64,000 bases of DNA from Shinisaurus crocodilurus (GCA_021292165.1 JAHFWL010000248.1:310001-374000); one strand, 5' to 3'. Positions 11,365-23,135 are shown, counted from the first letter of the stretch. Translations and numbers: made by a program. The notes: generated by a model from the sequence alone, not told the origin.

Positions 11365-11575
11365 AATGACCTAGTTTGCATGATCAATGCAGCCCACCGT
11401 GGCTTATTTAAGCCATGGTGGGTTGTGGTGTGTGCTGGGTGGAATTTGAATATTCAAGCCGCAAGTGCAGCTTGTTGTGCCATCCAAACTGGGGGGGGGG
11501 TTGTGCGTGGGTTAAACAACCCTCGCATAACCCTAAAACAAGCCATGGATTATTCACAGTTGAATGTGTGAATGA
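11365..11575. mobile_element. palindromic MITE-like repeat
   Basis: Inverted segments (GTGGCTTATTTAAGCCATGG, and AACAACCC opposite GGGTTGTGG) and the flanking GTTTGCATG resemble the foldback family at 30.3 and 40.9 kb. Ends and target duplication could not be fixed. Confidence 0.4.
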
Positions 11576-12404
11576 GCTGAGGTTTCTGCCTGGCTATAAG
11601 AACAATTCCTATGTGGAACACATCAATTATAAATATCTCACCAAAAGTAAATGGTATAAAATCATGTTGTTTATTGCTGTTGTGCTGTTCACAAGCAGCC
11701 AAAGAAACTTGCAGATTCCATTTGTGATCAGTCATTTTCTAGTATAAGTCACTGGGTTTATTGGGTGCCTCCTTCATTCCAAAAGGACAAAGTTTTCTTC
11801 TCAGTCGTAAACACAATGGACTTTGGGTCTCCTTTTTCCAAAGTGATTATTTTTACCAAGATATCACCAATGAAAACTAGCATTAACTAATACCAGATGT
11901 GTCATGGAGAACAGTTTTTCCTTTGATGGAGAAAGGCCACAATTATGATCAGCACAGAAGAACCCATAACATTCTAGTTATTATGAAAAGCAACATAACT
12001 GCAGGAATGTACGCTGACAAAAGCAATAAGTTTATTGAAAAGTACACAAATCTGTTTTTTCAAGATAGTAATTTCTGGGTTATTGTTTCTTAGTTTACAG
12101 TAGGGAAAATAATGTATTAAGGTGAATTCTCTGGCATGCATGTTTTCCTCCTAAGAGTGATATGATAATTACCCAGTTCATTTCCCGGACTAGAACAAAA
12201 AGTGAATTATCCTCGGTGTACCTTCAATGGTAGTTGTTACATGTTGTTCATGCAAGAGGCACTCTTGAGAAAAGTCATCCTCAGGTCAGTGCTCAGGAGT
12301 GAGGTAGATACTGGAGTTAAAACAAATCATAGTTAGTGCTAGCAGAATCTATTGTCAGCATGAGGGTGGCAAACTGTACAAACAAAATATATTCAAATAT
12401 TTGT
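11576..12404. other. intergenic, nothing recognised
   Basis: No recognised feature. Confidence 0.5.
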
Positions 12405-15400
12405 TGACTTGATTTATTTATTATTTATTTATTATTTATATTTATTTATCGCCCATCTGGGTGGCAACCGGCCACCCTGGGCAATGTACACAGAATAAAA
12501 ACAATAAAATACATTTAAAACAATATAAAATTTTTAAACTCTTAACCCACCCCATATTCCCGCCTGAACAATCAGGTTTTTAATGAGCGACGGAAGCTCA
12601 GCAGAGAGGGGGCATGGCGGAGGTCACTCGGGAGAGAGTTCCACAGTACAGGGGCCGCCACAGAAAAGGCCCTCTGGCCTATTCCTCGTCCCCACCATTC
12701 TAGCTGCTCTGGCTGAAGGGACAAGGAGAAGGCCATCCGTGGCAGATCTTGTTGAGCGGCCCACTTGGTGTTGCTGGAGACGCTCCTTGAGATAGACTGG
12801 ACCGGAGCAGTATAGGGTTTTAAAGGTCAAAACCAACACCTTGAATTCGGCTCGGCAAGGAACTGGTAGCCAGTGCAACTCATTAAGCACTGGCATGATG
12901 TGATCCCGCCAGCGGCTACCTTTAACCAGGCGAGCCGCCGCGTTCTGTACCAGCTGTAGCTTCCGAACCATCTTCAAGGGTAACCCCACGTAGAGCGCAT
13001 TACAGTAGTCTAGGCGAGAGGAGACCAAGGCATGAACCACTGATGGGAGCAGGTGATTAGGAAGGTAGGGGCACAGCTGCCGTATCAGATGGAGTTGATA
13101 CAGCGCCGCCCGACTCACAGCTGCCACCTGAGCCTCCATGGACAGCTGGGAGTCTGGAATGACCCCCAAGCTGCAGACCTGGTCCTTCAGGGGTAGATGT
13201 ACCCCATTCAGCACCAGGTCAACATCCCCTAACCTCCCCTTGTCCCCCACCAGAAGTACCTCGGTCTTGTCGGGGTTCAGTTTCAGCATGTTCCTTCCCA
13301 TCCATCCAGCCACTGACTCCAGGCACTTGGACAGGGTCTCAACGGCCAACCTCAGTGAGGACTTGAAAGAGAGGTAGAGCTGTGTGTCATCCGCATACTG
13401 ATGACACCGCACCCCAAACCTCCTGATGATAGCTCCCAGCGGCTTGAGGTAGATGTTGAATAACATCGGGGAGAGGATGGAACCCTGCGGCACTCCACAA
13501 GTGAGCAGCCGAGGGTCCGAAGCCTCCTCCCCGAGAACTACCCTCTGATACCTTCCAGAGAGGAAGGACCGGAACCACTGCAATACAGTGCCTCCCAAGC
13601 CCAAGCCCTTCAGGCGGTCCAGGAGGATACCGTGGTCAACAGTTATCAAAAGCCGCTGAGAGATTGAGGAGGACTAGAAAGGAGCATTCGCCCCTATCCA
13701 AAGCCCTCCTCATATCATCCACCAAGGCGACCAAGGCCGTCTCCGTCCCATGTCCAGACCTGAAGCCCGACTGGCACGGATCTAAATAATCGACTTCACC
13801 CAAGTGTGCCTTCAACTGAGCACCCACCACCCGCTCGATCACCTTGCCCAGAAATGGTAAATTGGAGACTGGGCGAAAGTTGTTTAAATCCTGGGGATCC
13901 AAGGAGGGCTTCTTATTACTGCCTCCTTGAGTGCTGATGGCATCACTCCCTCCTCGAGGGAGGCATTCACCACCGTCTTGATCCCCTCACCCAGTCTCTC
14001 CCTACAGCTCATGATGAGCCAGGACGGGCAAGGATCAAGCAAGCAAGTGGTCGGCCTCACAGATGAAAGCCCCTTGTCCACTTCATCAGAAGGAAGAAGC
14101 TGGAACCGATCCCACAAAACTGGTCTGCCATTGGCCTCCTCCCGCTCACTCCCTGTGTCCATGACGCACGATATCCCACTCCTAATCCGATCGATTTTAT
14201 CTGCGAAGTGCTTCGCTAAAGCCTCACAGGAGGCTTTAGACTGTTCCAGTGGGTCCAGAGCGACTGGACCGACCAGACTCCGGACCACTTGGAACAGCCT
14301 CCTGGGGCAGCACTCCGCAGACGCAATGGAGGCAGCATAGAAATTCTTTTTTGCTGCCTCCACCGCCACCCGGTAGGCTGAAGATGCAGCTCTAACCCGT
14401 GTTCGATCGTCTTTGGAGCGGGAATTACGCCATCAGCGCTCTAGCCTTCTCACCTCTTGTTTCAGAGCTCGCAGCGAAGGAGTGAACCATGGCGCTGTGC
14501 GAGCTCTGTTTAGGTGAAGAGGGCGCTTCAGGGCAACTCAGTCCAATGCCCTGGTGATTGCAGCATTCCAGTCGTCCACCAGGAGGGTCTCGACCGAGCT
14601 ACCGTTTGTGTGCTCCAATGCCCCAAGCGCGTTCAGGAATCCATCCGGATCCATAAGATGCCTGGGGCGGACCATCCTAATAGGTCCCTCACCCCTGCAG
14701 AGGGGTTGTGGTATCGAGAAATCCAACCCCACCAGATAGTGATCTGACCATGACAAGGGGGTGGTGGATATACCCCCGATTTCCAGATCATTTCCCCCTT
14801 CTCCAGAAACAAAAACCAAGTCCAGTGCATGACCGGCTACATGGGTAGTTCCAGTTAATACAGGGTGCAGCTCCCAGGAAGCCATGGTCTCCATGAAGTC
14901 CCGAGGTGCCCCCGTGAGGGCAGCCCTCGAATGCACGTTGAAGTCCCCCAGCACCAATAGCCTGGGGGACAACACACGCACATCAGAGACCACCTCCAGC
15001 ACCTCGGCCAGGGAGTCTGTCGTGCAGCAGGGTGGACGGTACACGAGCAGAATCCCCAGACTGCCCTTTGGACCCAACCTCCAATACATGCACTCAATAA
15101 ACTTGGTCTCCCGGAGAGGGAGTCTGGTAAGGACCAAGGACTCCCGATAGATACCGGTAACAGCCACTCCCCCTCCCCGTCCCCCAACCCTTGTCTGCTG
15201 GGCATACGAGAAACCAGCTGGACATAAGGCTGCCAGAGTTGGAGCAGCTGCCTCATCCAGCCAGGTTTCCGTAATACATGCCAAGTCCGCACCCTCATCC
15301 AGGATCAAGTCATGGATGAAAGATGTTTTTTGGGTAACGGACCTGGCATTGCACAACAGCAAACGCAAGGTGTGGGGAGGAGCCACACATCCCCCAGTTA

Positions 15401-15540
15401 TCCCTTGGCTCTGGGCAGGCCCGGGACAAGGGATAGGTATTAAACATCGATCCCTTGTCCCCCTTAGTCTGCGTGGCCTGCCCCTAGCGTTCTGCCAGCG
15501 CCTGCCGCTCAACAGTGGTCAAACAGATAGAGCTATTTTT
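12405..15540 (-). mobile_element. L2/CR1-group LINE, nearly complete ORF2, decayed
   Basis: Minus-strand frames in order are 14538-15512 (AP endonuclease: ITETWLDEA, then GDFNVH, then SWSDHYLV), 13884-14369 and 13636-13902 (connector and RT start: [23 protein letters not shown]), and 12624-13649 (RT: HGILLDRLKGLGLGG, CGVPQGSILSPMLFN, QYADDTQLY, LNPDKTEVLL). Three or more frame breaks, including one near 13640 inside RT motif A, make it dead. It ends in the GGCGATAAATA-type 3' end with a (TTTA)n tail at 12409-12450. No separate ORF1 is seen. Whether Repbase would call it L2 or another CR1-superfamily lineage is not settled. Confidence 0.9.
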
Positions 15541-16143
15541 ATGTATGGGAAAAACAGAAAGTGGAACATTGGTAGCAGGTAGACAAAAGTCCATGTAGTT
15601 GAGACCCACTGTAATCCAGTCGGTGATGAGTTAACTTGGAGTTTAAAGATCCTCAACTGTAATCTTCCAGGGATTTTTAAACTTTTTTTTTTTTGGTCTG
15701 CCTCACTTCTCCATTTGTTACAGTAACTTCACAGTTGCTGTAATGATTGAACGATGTAGATTTTTATCTGGCCCTATCCCAAAGATTCTGGGTGGCCTAC
15801 AATATAACAAGTACAGTCAAGTATAGTATTGTGATAATATTTAATACCGTTTTGATGAAAGCATAAAAAGTATAACAAGATATTTCCCCCCTCTCTGACC
15901 CACTCCTGCTTCCCTACTTCTCTCTGGTCCACTCCTGCTTCCCTTTAATCCACACCACTCTGTCTTTCACCTCTGCTGCCTTTCCCTTTCATTTATGGTT
16001 GTCTCAGATGTAAACATGAAGTCCACTTGAACCCAAATCCCATCAACTCACCCCTCCTGTATCCACACTCCCATTCCCTTGAATTTAGGGTTACATTATC
16101 CAGCATTGCAATGTCTATCCCCTTGACCACAGTTCTTCTTTAG
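15541..16143. other. intergenic with a possible LINE tail
   Basis: Around 15750-15860 a diverged LINE 3' end is possible (ATCTGGCCCTATCCC...GGGTGGCCTACAAT). Otherwise nothing is recognised. Confidence 0.4.
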
Positions 16144-16461
16144 CAGGGATAAGGAACATGTGGCCCTCCAAATGTTGTTGGGCTGTAACTGTTGTGCGTC
16201 CAGTAGGTCAGACGGAGACCAGAGACCAGAGTGTGTTTGGGGTGGAGCCAGGCTAAGTGCAGCCTGACCCAGCTGGGCAGCCTTACCAATCAGCACCTGC
16301 TCAAAAGGCAGGTCCCAAACACATTCTGGCCCGGCTGATCTCTGTCTGACCTACTGGAGGCACAACAGTAACTCCCATCATCCGTCACTATTGGCTTTGC
16401 TAGCTATAGCTGATGGAAGTTACAGTCCAACAACATCTGGACACCACACATTCCCCCACCT
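16144..16461. mobile_element. hAT-like MITE interrupted by a second element
   Basis: The left part (CAGGGATAAGGAACATGTGG, CCCTCCAAATGTTGTTGGGC) and right part (AGTCCAACAACATCTGGACA) are inverted copies of each other, as in the small CCCTCCAGATGTT foldback family also present at 47007-47142. The centre is split by the insertion at 16190-16367. Outer boundaries are approximate. Confidence 0.7.
16190..16367. mobile_element. nested 178-bp element with TGTTGTGC...GCACAACA ends
   Basis: Both ends share an inverted repeat of about 29 bp beginning TGTTGTGC and containing TCCAGTAGGTCAGAC. It is flanked by the 5-bp duplication GTAAC (16185-16189 and 16368-16372). Removing it rejoins the host MITE. There is no coding capacity. 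TG...CA termini with a 5-bp duplication suit an LTR or an integrase-like Ginger transposon; the long terminal inverted repeat favours a DNA transposon. The class is unresolved. Confidence 0.85.
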
Positions 16462-16788
16462 TTATTCTATAGTGTTTTTTCTTCTTCTTGGAAGTAAGTA
16501 TAGCAAAGGCTGCAAATTGGATGAAGGGTAAAAAAAAATCCCATCACTGCATGCTGAATTCAGCCCATATGCTGTCAACCTATGTACCTACCATGCTAAC
16601 TTGGTTGTGTGTAAACCACACTTATGTGATTAGTAAACAAGAAATGAAATGGTCCAAAATTGAGGAGACTGTGGGTGTTTAGTATCCTTCCCCCCCAAAT
16701 AATACATTTAAGGCCAAACATAGCCTCAAACATAGGCCTCAGTTTGACCACAAAAAGTAGTCTCTTTGATTACAATATGCCTGCATGT
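16462..16788. other. intergenic, nothing recognised
   Basis: No recognised feature. Confidence 0.5.
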
Positions 16789-16799
16789 GTAATACCTAT

Positions 16800-19700
16800 C
16801 ATCAGGCGATCACTCGTGACCGAGTAAGATTGTCTTCCGGGATAAAAGGAGGAAATTCTAAAGAAGATTGTGTAGACTCTAGCGATGGGTCCGTAAGTGA
16901 CTGTGGAGGCCAATTCTAGATCCACACAGCTTCCCACAGTGAGGACACAGGTTACCAGATAGAAGATGGTCCTGTAAAGGATTCATTTGACGTGCTTTTC
17001 GCTTAGCACGTTTCTCCCTTTCACCTTGCACTCGGGCTTCTTCAAAGTCCATGGAACCTTTGTGAAAGGCCAACCTCCATTTAGATCGTTCATGGGCCAG
17101 AGCTTCCCAGTTTTCGATGTTTATATTGCATTTTTTTAGATTAGCCTTATGAACATCTTTAAACCTCTTATATTGACCACCGATATTCCGCTTTCCATTC
17201 TTGAGTTGGGAGTAAAGTAACTGCTTTGGGAGACGGCAGTCAGGCATTCGAACAACATGACCGGTCCACTGAAGTTGGCGTTGAAGGATCATTTTTTCAA
17301 TGCTAGTAGTCTTTGCTTCTTCCAGTACACTGACATTTGTTCGCCTATCTTCCCAAGTAATTTGCAGGATTTTCCGGAGGCAACGTTGATGAAACCTTTC
17401 AAGGAGGTGGAAGTGACGTTTATAGATAGTCCATGTTTCGCAGGCATACAATAAAGTTGGTAATACAATGGCTTCATAAACCAGTGTTTTGGTCTTCTTA
17501 CAAATATCCCGATCCTCGAACACTCTATGTTTCATTCGAGAAAATGCGGCACTTGCGGAGCTCAAACGATGCTGGATTTCACTGTCGATGTTAGCTGTAA
17601 CAGAAAGATAGCTGCCAAGATAGAGAAAATGATCGACATTTTCCAGTATTGTCCCGCCAAGCTGGATAGATGGCATCACCAAAGGGTTAGCTTGCACTTG
17701 CTGATGAAGCACTTTGGTCTTTTTGATGTTAAGTGAAAGACCAAGTTTTTCGTATGCTTCTGCAAAAGCATTTAGGATAGTTTGGAGATCATCCTCTGAA
17801 TGTGCGGAGACCACATTATCATCAGCATACTGAAGTTCCACAACGGAGGTTGTAATTACCTTACTTTTTGCTTTCAGCCTGCTGAGATTAAAAAGCTTTC
17901 CATCTGTTCGATATATAATTCCCACACCAGTGGGAAGTTTCCCCTTGACAAGATGTAAAACCATGGCGATGAAAATGGCAAATAATGTTGGGGCGATAAC
18001 ACATCCCTGTTTAACACCTGATCCCACTTTAAATGGAGCACCATGAGAGCCGTTGTTGTCCAAAACCGTTGCCGTCATGTTGTCATGGAGAAGTCGCAAG
18101 ATATTCACAAATTTATTGGGGCATCCAATTTTCATAAGGATAGTCCAGAGAGCTGTACGGTCTACAGTATCAAAGGCCTTAGCCAAATCGATAAATGCCA
18201 TATAAAGGGGTTGATTTTGCTCCCGGCATTTTTCTTGGAGCTGACGTGCAGTAAAAATCATGTCTACTGTCCCTCTAGAGGGGCGGAAACCATATTGAGT
18301 TTCAGGGAGGATCTCTTCTGAAATAGATAGAAGACGGTTTGCGAGAATCCTAGCAAATATTTTACCTGCGGTTGCTAAGAGAGAAATGCCCCGATAGTTT
18401 CCACAGTCTGTTCTATCACCCTTCTTAAAGAGGGTGATAATTATGGCATCCCTGAAGTCTTCTGGGATCTCTTCTCTTATCCAGATTTTTTCAATGAGTT
18501 TATGAAGATGTTGTACAAGTTCGGGGCCCCCTTCTTTAAAGATTTCAGCAGGAATCCCATCTGGTCCACTAGCTCTTTCCAACGCAGTGCAATAGACTCT
18601 TTGTCTTTTAAGAGTTTGGTGCCATCTTTTGATTGTAAAGGGTTTGTACCATAGGTTTTTGGTCCATAAATGGCCCTTGTGGCCTTAAAAAAGCCCCGTG
18701 CATCATGAGATTCTGCAAGTTGTTGAATTTCCTCAGCTTTCTTTTTCCACCAAGCGTTCTTAAGTTCTCTTGTTCTTCTTTGGACCTCAGCCTTTGCGCT
18801 AGCGTAGGTTTTTTTCTTGGCAGCGCAGTTAATATCATTTTGCCATATTTGGAAGGCTTTCCTTTTTTGGTCAATTATATATTTAATCTCATTATCATTT
18901 TCATCAAACCAATCCTGATGTTTCTTAGTTTCATATCCAATAGTTTGTTCACAAGCTGCAGTAATGGAGGTTTTCAGCTTAGACCAATGGTCCTCAATGT
19001 TGTCAGGAGGTTCCGTAGGTAGATGTTCCTTAAGAAGTGATTGAAGACGAGTTTGCTTAATAGGATCTTGAAGGACTTGGATGTTCATTTTACGCCTTGG
19101 TTTCCTTCCTTGAAGCCTACGTTGGGGAGCAATGTTGATAACCATTGTGGACCTGATTAGTCGGTGGTCTGTCCAGCAGTCGTCGGCACTCACCATGGCC
19201 CTAGTAAGAAGTACATCGCGGCGATCTCTAACACGGACAATTACATAATCCAGAAGATGCCAGTGCTTTGACCGTGGGTGCTGCCATGATGTTTTAAGCT
19301 TATTCTTTTGTCGAAAGAGCGTGTTTGTGATAGTGAGATTATGCTCTGCACATATAGACAAAAGTAAGAGTCCGTTCGGGTTGCTATTACCAACTCCGTC
19401 TTTTCCAATAGTTTCTGGCCATAAATCAGAGTCACGCCCGACTCTTGCGTTAAAATCGCCCAGGAGGATAATTTTATCCTCCTTAGGTATCTCTGACAGG
19501 AGAGTGTCCAACTGGCTATAAAAACTTTCCTTGATGTCATCATCAGCATCTAATGTTGGTGCATAAGCGCTCAAAATAGTTACCTGTTGGTTATTGGCGA
19601 GCTTTAATCGAAGAGTTATCAGGCGTTCGTTAATGCCAGTAGGAACTTCTGACAAAGAGTTCACTAGTTCATTTTTGATGGCAAAGCCTACTCCATGTAT

Positions 19701-20617
19701 TCGTCGGTCCTGCTCAGGTAGTCCTTTCCAGAAGAAGGTATAACCTCCTTTTTCTTCTTTCAACTGTCCCTCTCCTGCCCTTCGACTTTCTTGAAGTGCT
19801 GCTATGTCAATTTTAAACCGTCTCAGCTCCCTTGCAATAATAGCAGTCCTACGCTCAGGGCATTCACTATCTATGTTATCCAGCAATGTCCGTATATTCC
19901 ATGTTCCAAAATTCAAATGTCTTTTTCGACCGCTAAAATGGTGACCCCACTGGACGCGGTAATCCAGTCAGGGGAGAAAGAGGTAGACTATGTTTAGGGC
20001 ACCTTTTCTAGCCCCCTCCCCATACGGGGTGAGCAGAGTGGATCCTAAATAGGGCTGCTCAGTCATGGATACAGCTGCCGAGCTGCTCGACTACCTCGTT
20101 CCTTGAACAGGGCGACTGAGTCTGCATCCACCGCCCATGTGCTGGTCCATGGCTAGGGGCTTCCAGATTCACAGTCCTGCCCCCGTCGCCGTTCGCCAGT
20201 CGCCATGGGACTTTTTTTATGTTTGTTGGGTTGGGTTGGGTTGGATGGGTTGGGTTGGAAGACGCCTGTGCGTGAAACTGTTTTATGTGGGGAGATCGGT
20301 GCACAACGAATCACCACACAAACTTGACAGAGTACGGCAGAGATCCAATGGCACGGTTACCCTGACGATTGGAAAACCATTCTCTGCTGCAGCCTTCATC
20401 CGCCTTCACAGCCGTTGTAATTTAGGTTTAATTATCTTCCGCCTGTTCTGCCGTTGAGGACTTTGTTTTGGATCGTTCTTTGTCTGGTTCCTCTCCCCGG
20501 ACCTTACCGCCATGGGTGACCCTACTGGGAGTACATAGCTCCCGACGGCATTGCTCACAGGATTCATCGGAACACGCAAGCCCACTCACCACTTCAAGGT
20601 GACGATCCAGCGAGGGG
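16800..20617 (-). mobile_element. full-length zinc-finger-tailed non-LTR retrotransposon (Ingi/Vingi-like?)
   Basis: It is flanked by an 11-bp duplication, GTAATACCTAT (16789-16799 and 20618-20628). On the minus strand there is a 5' leader of about 700 bp, then frame 18477-19916: AP endonuclease with TWNIRTL, LQESR, GVGFAI, YAPT, GDFNAR, RSKHWHLLDY and TDHRLI. Frame 16879-18582 follows: reverse transcriptase with FKKGDRTDCGNYRGISLL, AFIDLAKAFDTVDR, GVKQGCVIAPTLF and catalytic LQYADD, ending in a C2H2-like finger CPHCGKLC...GLHSHLRTHR. The frames join near 18580, where LRWK abuts ERASGPDG. Compared with related elements some 50-70 residues of connector seem missing, so a deletion plus frameshift has probably broken this copy. 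The 3' end is ...GTGATCGCCTGATG. The clade assignment is a guess. Confidence 0.92.
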
Positions 20618-20640
20618 GTAATACCTATACTGCATATATG

Positions 20641-20748
20641 TGAGGTAGGTTAGGCTGAGAGTCAGTGACTGGCCCAAAGTCACCCAGTGAGTTTCATGGC
20701 CGAGCGGGGACTAGAACCCGGATCTCCCGAGTCCCAGTCCAACACTCT
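20641..20748 (-). mobile_element. tRNA-derived SINE fragment
   Basis: Same family as 8367-8597. The core (GGCCCAAAGTCACCCAGTGA) and the B box complement (GGGACTAGAACCC) are present, while the LINE-like tail is missing. Confidence 0.8.
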
Positions 20749-20844
20749 AATAATGTACCGTAATCCTATGTTTATTACACTCTAATAATGTAATCCTATG
20801 TTCTCATGTCATGATGATGTACATTTCCCTAAGTTTCCTGCATT

Positions 20845-20915
20845 GAGCAGGGGGTTGGACTCGACGGCCTTGTAGGCCCCTTCCTCTATGATCTATGAAT
20901 CTATGAATTCTGCTA
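20845..20915 (+). mobile_element. CR1 3'-end fragment
   Basis: GGGGGTTGGACTCGACGGCC, then CCCCTTCC and imperfect (ATCTATGA)n is the classic CR1 terminus with its octamer tail. Confidence 0.8.
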
Positions 20916-21139
20916 CACATCATTGTCTCCCACTGCTAGTGGAGGAGAAATATATAATAATGATGCCAGAACATAGGGTAAGCTGAACTAGATATTACAA
21001 AAAGACAATGGGAATCTCAACTTCCGGCTGGCATTGTTAACAAAAGCCACATACTCTTTCTCATGTTTATTTTTTGCTCTAAAATATAATAAAGATATTA
21101 TATAATATCTATAATAAAGATATCATTTCCCTACTGAGG

Positions 21140-22240
21140 TTTAGTGTGTTGTCTGACCCCCGTGGGGTGCTTTAGAAGCCAACCTGGTGTGACTTCTAAA
21201 CCACCCTGCTATATCATGGTTTGTGCTAGGGTTACACTAATCCTAATTGGTTTAGCGTGTTGTCCGAACCTGGACGACACGCTAACCTACCCGCAAACCA
21301 AAAAGACACAGAGCCCATTGCCCAGAGTGGCAAAAAGGGCCGCCGCTCTGGGCAAGTGGCTCTGGCCGATGACAGCCAGCCAAGTGCCCATGCAGCACTT
21401 GGCCCAGCTGTCATCGGCTTCCCCCCCACATGCTTCTGTTGATGTCCTGCATCAGCAGAAGTGTGCGGGGAAGCTTCTGGGGTCCATGCATGCGCCAAAC
21501 TCCCATCGCACCTGGCGATGCGCAAGGGGGGACCCTAGGGGGAAGGCCATCTTCTCTGGCTGTGTCACGCACATGCACGGCACTGTCAGAAGGGTCAGTG
21601 CCCACAGGGGCTATTGAGACCATCTTGGTAGTCCCTGGGTGGGCAGGCACTGATTCCTCCCATCAGCGGGGCACATGTGCACCCACTGATGGGTAATCTG
21701 TCCCCCCCTGGCCTATTGAGATGGTTTCGGCAGGCGGGGGGCACTGACTCTCAAGGCAGTGTGGCCACAGGGGTGATTGGGATCACGGTGCACCGCCACA
21801 AGAGTCAGTGCGCCTGCCCTGCAAGAGCAGCAAGGTCCGCCGCTCCTGCAGGGCAGGGGCACTGACTCTCATGGCGGCATGGTGGTGGCAAAAGCGGTAG
21901 AGGTGGTGGCGGACAGGGAGTGGGGAGTGGGGCTTAGGGAGGAGGGAGTGGGGGGTTGAGCGGGGGTGGGGAGCAAGCTGAGTAGCACCCTGCCAAGCGA
22001 GGGCAAGGAGCCTCTGACAGCTGGGGGAAAGTGCTGTTTGGGCACTTCTCGCCAGCTGTCATCCCAACTCCTCTCCCCTCAGTGCTCCCGTGTTGTCCCC
22101 TGGAATACTGACCAGAGGACTGAGGGGAGAGGCAGTATATCTGGACCTCCAATGTGCCCGACCATTAGTCAGCACAGCCATGGCCTGGGGCAACTTTAAA
22201 CCCACAGAGGTTTCAGAACCTCTGTGGGTTTAAAGTGATC
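21140..22240. repeat. GC-rich chain of imperfect hairpins
   Basis: About 1.1 kb of GC-rich DNA in an AT-rich neighbourhood. At least six stem-loops follow one another: 21252-21285 (14-bp arms, 1 mismatch), 21365-21418 (12 + 8 bp), 21433-21461 (12 bp, 1 mismatch), 21659-21693 (35-bp near palindrome), 21741-21811 (11-bp outer arms with inner stems), 21813-21857 (11 bp plus inner pairs) and 22193-22236 (20-bp perfect arms, 4-base loop). The word GCACTGACTCTC recurs. No protein is recognisable. Probably a compound foldback transposon, but termini and target duplication were not found. Confidence 0.75.
22193..22236. repeat. 20-bp perfect hairpin
   Basis: ACTTTAAACCCACAGAGGTT (22193-22212), loop TCAG, and AACCTCTGTGGGTTTAAAGT (22217-22236) pair without mismatch. 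The stem closes the right end of the hairpin-rich block. Confidence 0.95.
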
Positions 22241-22608
22241 TGCGAACCCTGCCATACTGTAATCAAACATATACTCTCTGATGCCTCCACTCCAGCAGCC
22301 AGTGTACCAAAATATTGAGACATACCGTTACATGCCAAACATTGTGGTTTTCATCTGTAGATCTTAAAGCATGTAACAGCAGCCAGCCCGATATTTGGAG
22401 ACAGGGAACTTTAGGAGCAATACTAGAGCCTTCAGCTAATATTCTCCCTTGTACATTTCAGTGTACCCAAACTGCCTGCGCCCGTTTTCGAACCAGCAGT
22501 CTATGGGATAATCTCCCATGTTTCTATTCTCCCCGCTGCCCTCCCCCCATGCGTCCTTTCGGTAGTATTTGTCTCTTTTTCTCTCCCCACTTTCTGCAAT
22601 GTCAATCT
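22241..22608. other. intergenic, nothing recognised
   Basis: No recognised feature. Confidence 0.5.
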
Positions 22609-22665
22609 TTGTTGGAAACAGGACACTGGACTAGAAAGACCCTTGGTCTAATCCAGCAGGGCACT
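22609..22665 (+). mobile_element. CR1/L3-like 3' fragment
   Basis: GGAAACAGGACACTGGACTA, GACCCTTGGTCTAATCCAGC matches the terminus seen at 7270-7345. Confidence 0.6.
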
Positions 22666-23089
22666 TTTTATATTCTTACTGGATGAGCCAATCATAGAAG
22701 TAGCACTTGCTGGAGTTCCAGCAATAGGAGGTTTATATATGGGAGAGTGGCTTGCTGTTCTGGGGCTGGTGAGTAGAGTAGCGAAAAAGATGCCACAGAA
22801 GTGTCTTAGGGCAATACATGCTTTAGGCTGAGTGGGAAACTATTTTGCCTGATCTGCAGGAGGGCCTGAACCACTTGGTAAACGAGGGAGCAAGTTCCCC
22901 TCCATCAGCTCAGCTGGGATCAGCTGCCATTTGACTCATCCCCACCCAGAACTGTCCTGTGCAGTGACCATGGCACCTGAAGTGATTCCTTTTCCATCCC
23001 TGTCCCTTTTCTGTTTTGTAGTGTGTCTATTAAATTGTAAGCCATTATTTTTAAACTTGAGTGAATTCCTTGAGAAAGTGCTATATAGA
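22666..23089. other. intergenic, nothing recognised
   Basis: No recognised feature. Confidence 0.5.
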
Positions 23090-23135
23090 ATCATAGAATC
23101 ATAGAATAGTAGAGTTGGAAGGGGCCTATAGACAA
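23090..23135 (-). mobile_element. CR1 3' tip
   Basis: The repeated GAATCATA octamer followed by AGAGTTGGAAGGGGCC is the reverse complement of the CR1 3' end and tail. Confidence 0.75.

Noticed and set aside
16879..19916. Host gene of craniofacial development protein 2 or endonuclease type
   Set aside because: Such annotations usually come from retrotransposon ORFs; here endonuclease plus RT motifs and target duplications show a LINE.
16800..20617. Classification as BovB (RTE)
   Set aside because: The motif wording and the C-terminal finger differ from BovB as I know it, and BovB lacks this tail. Left as Ingi/Vingi-like with uncertainty.
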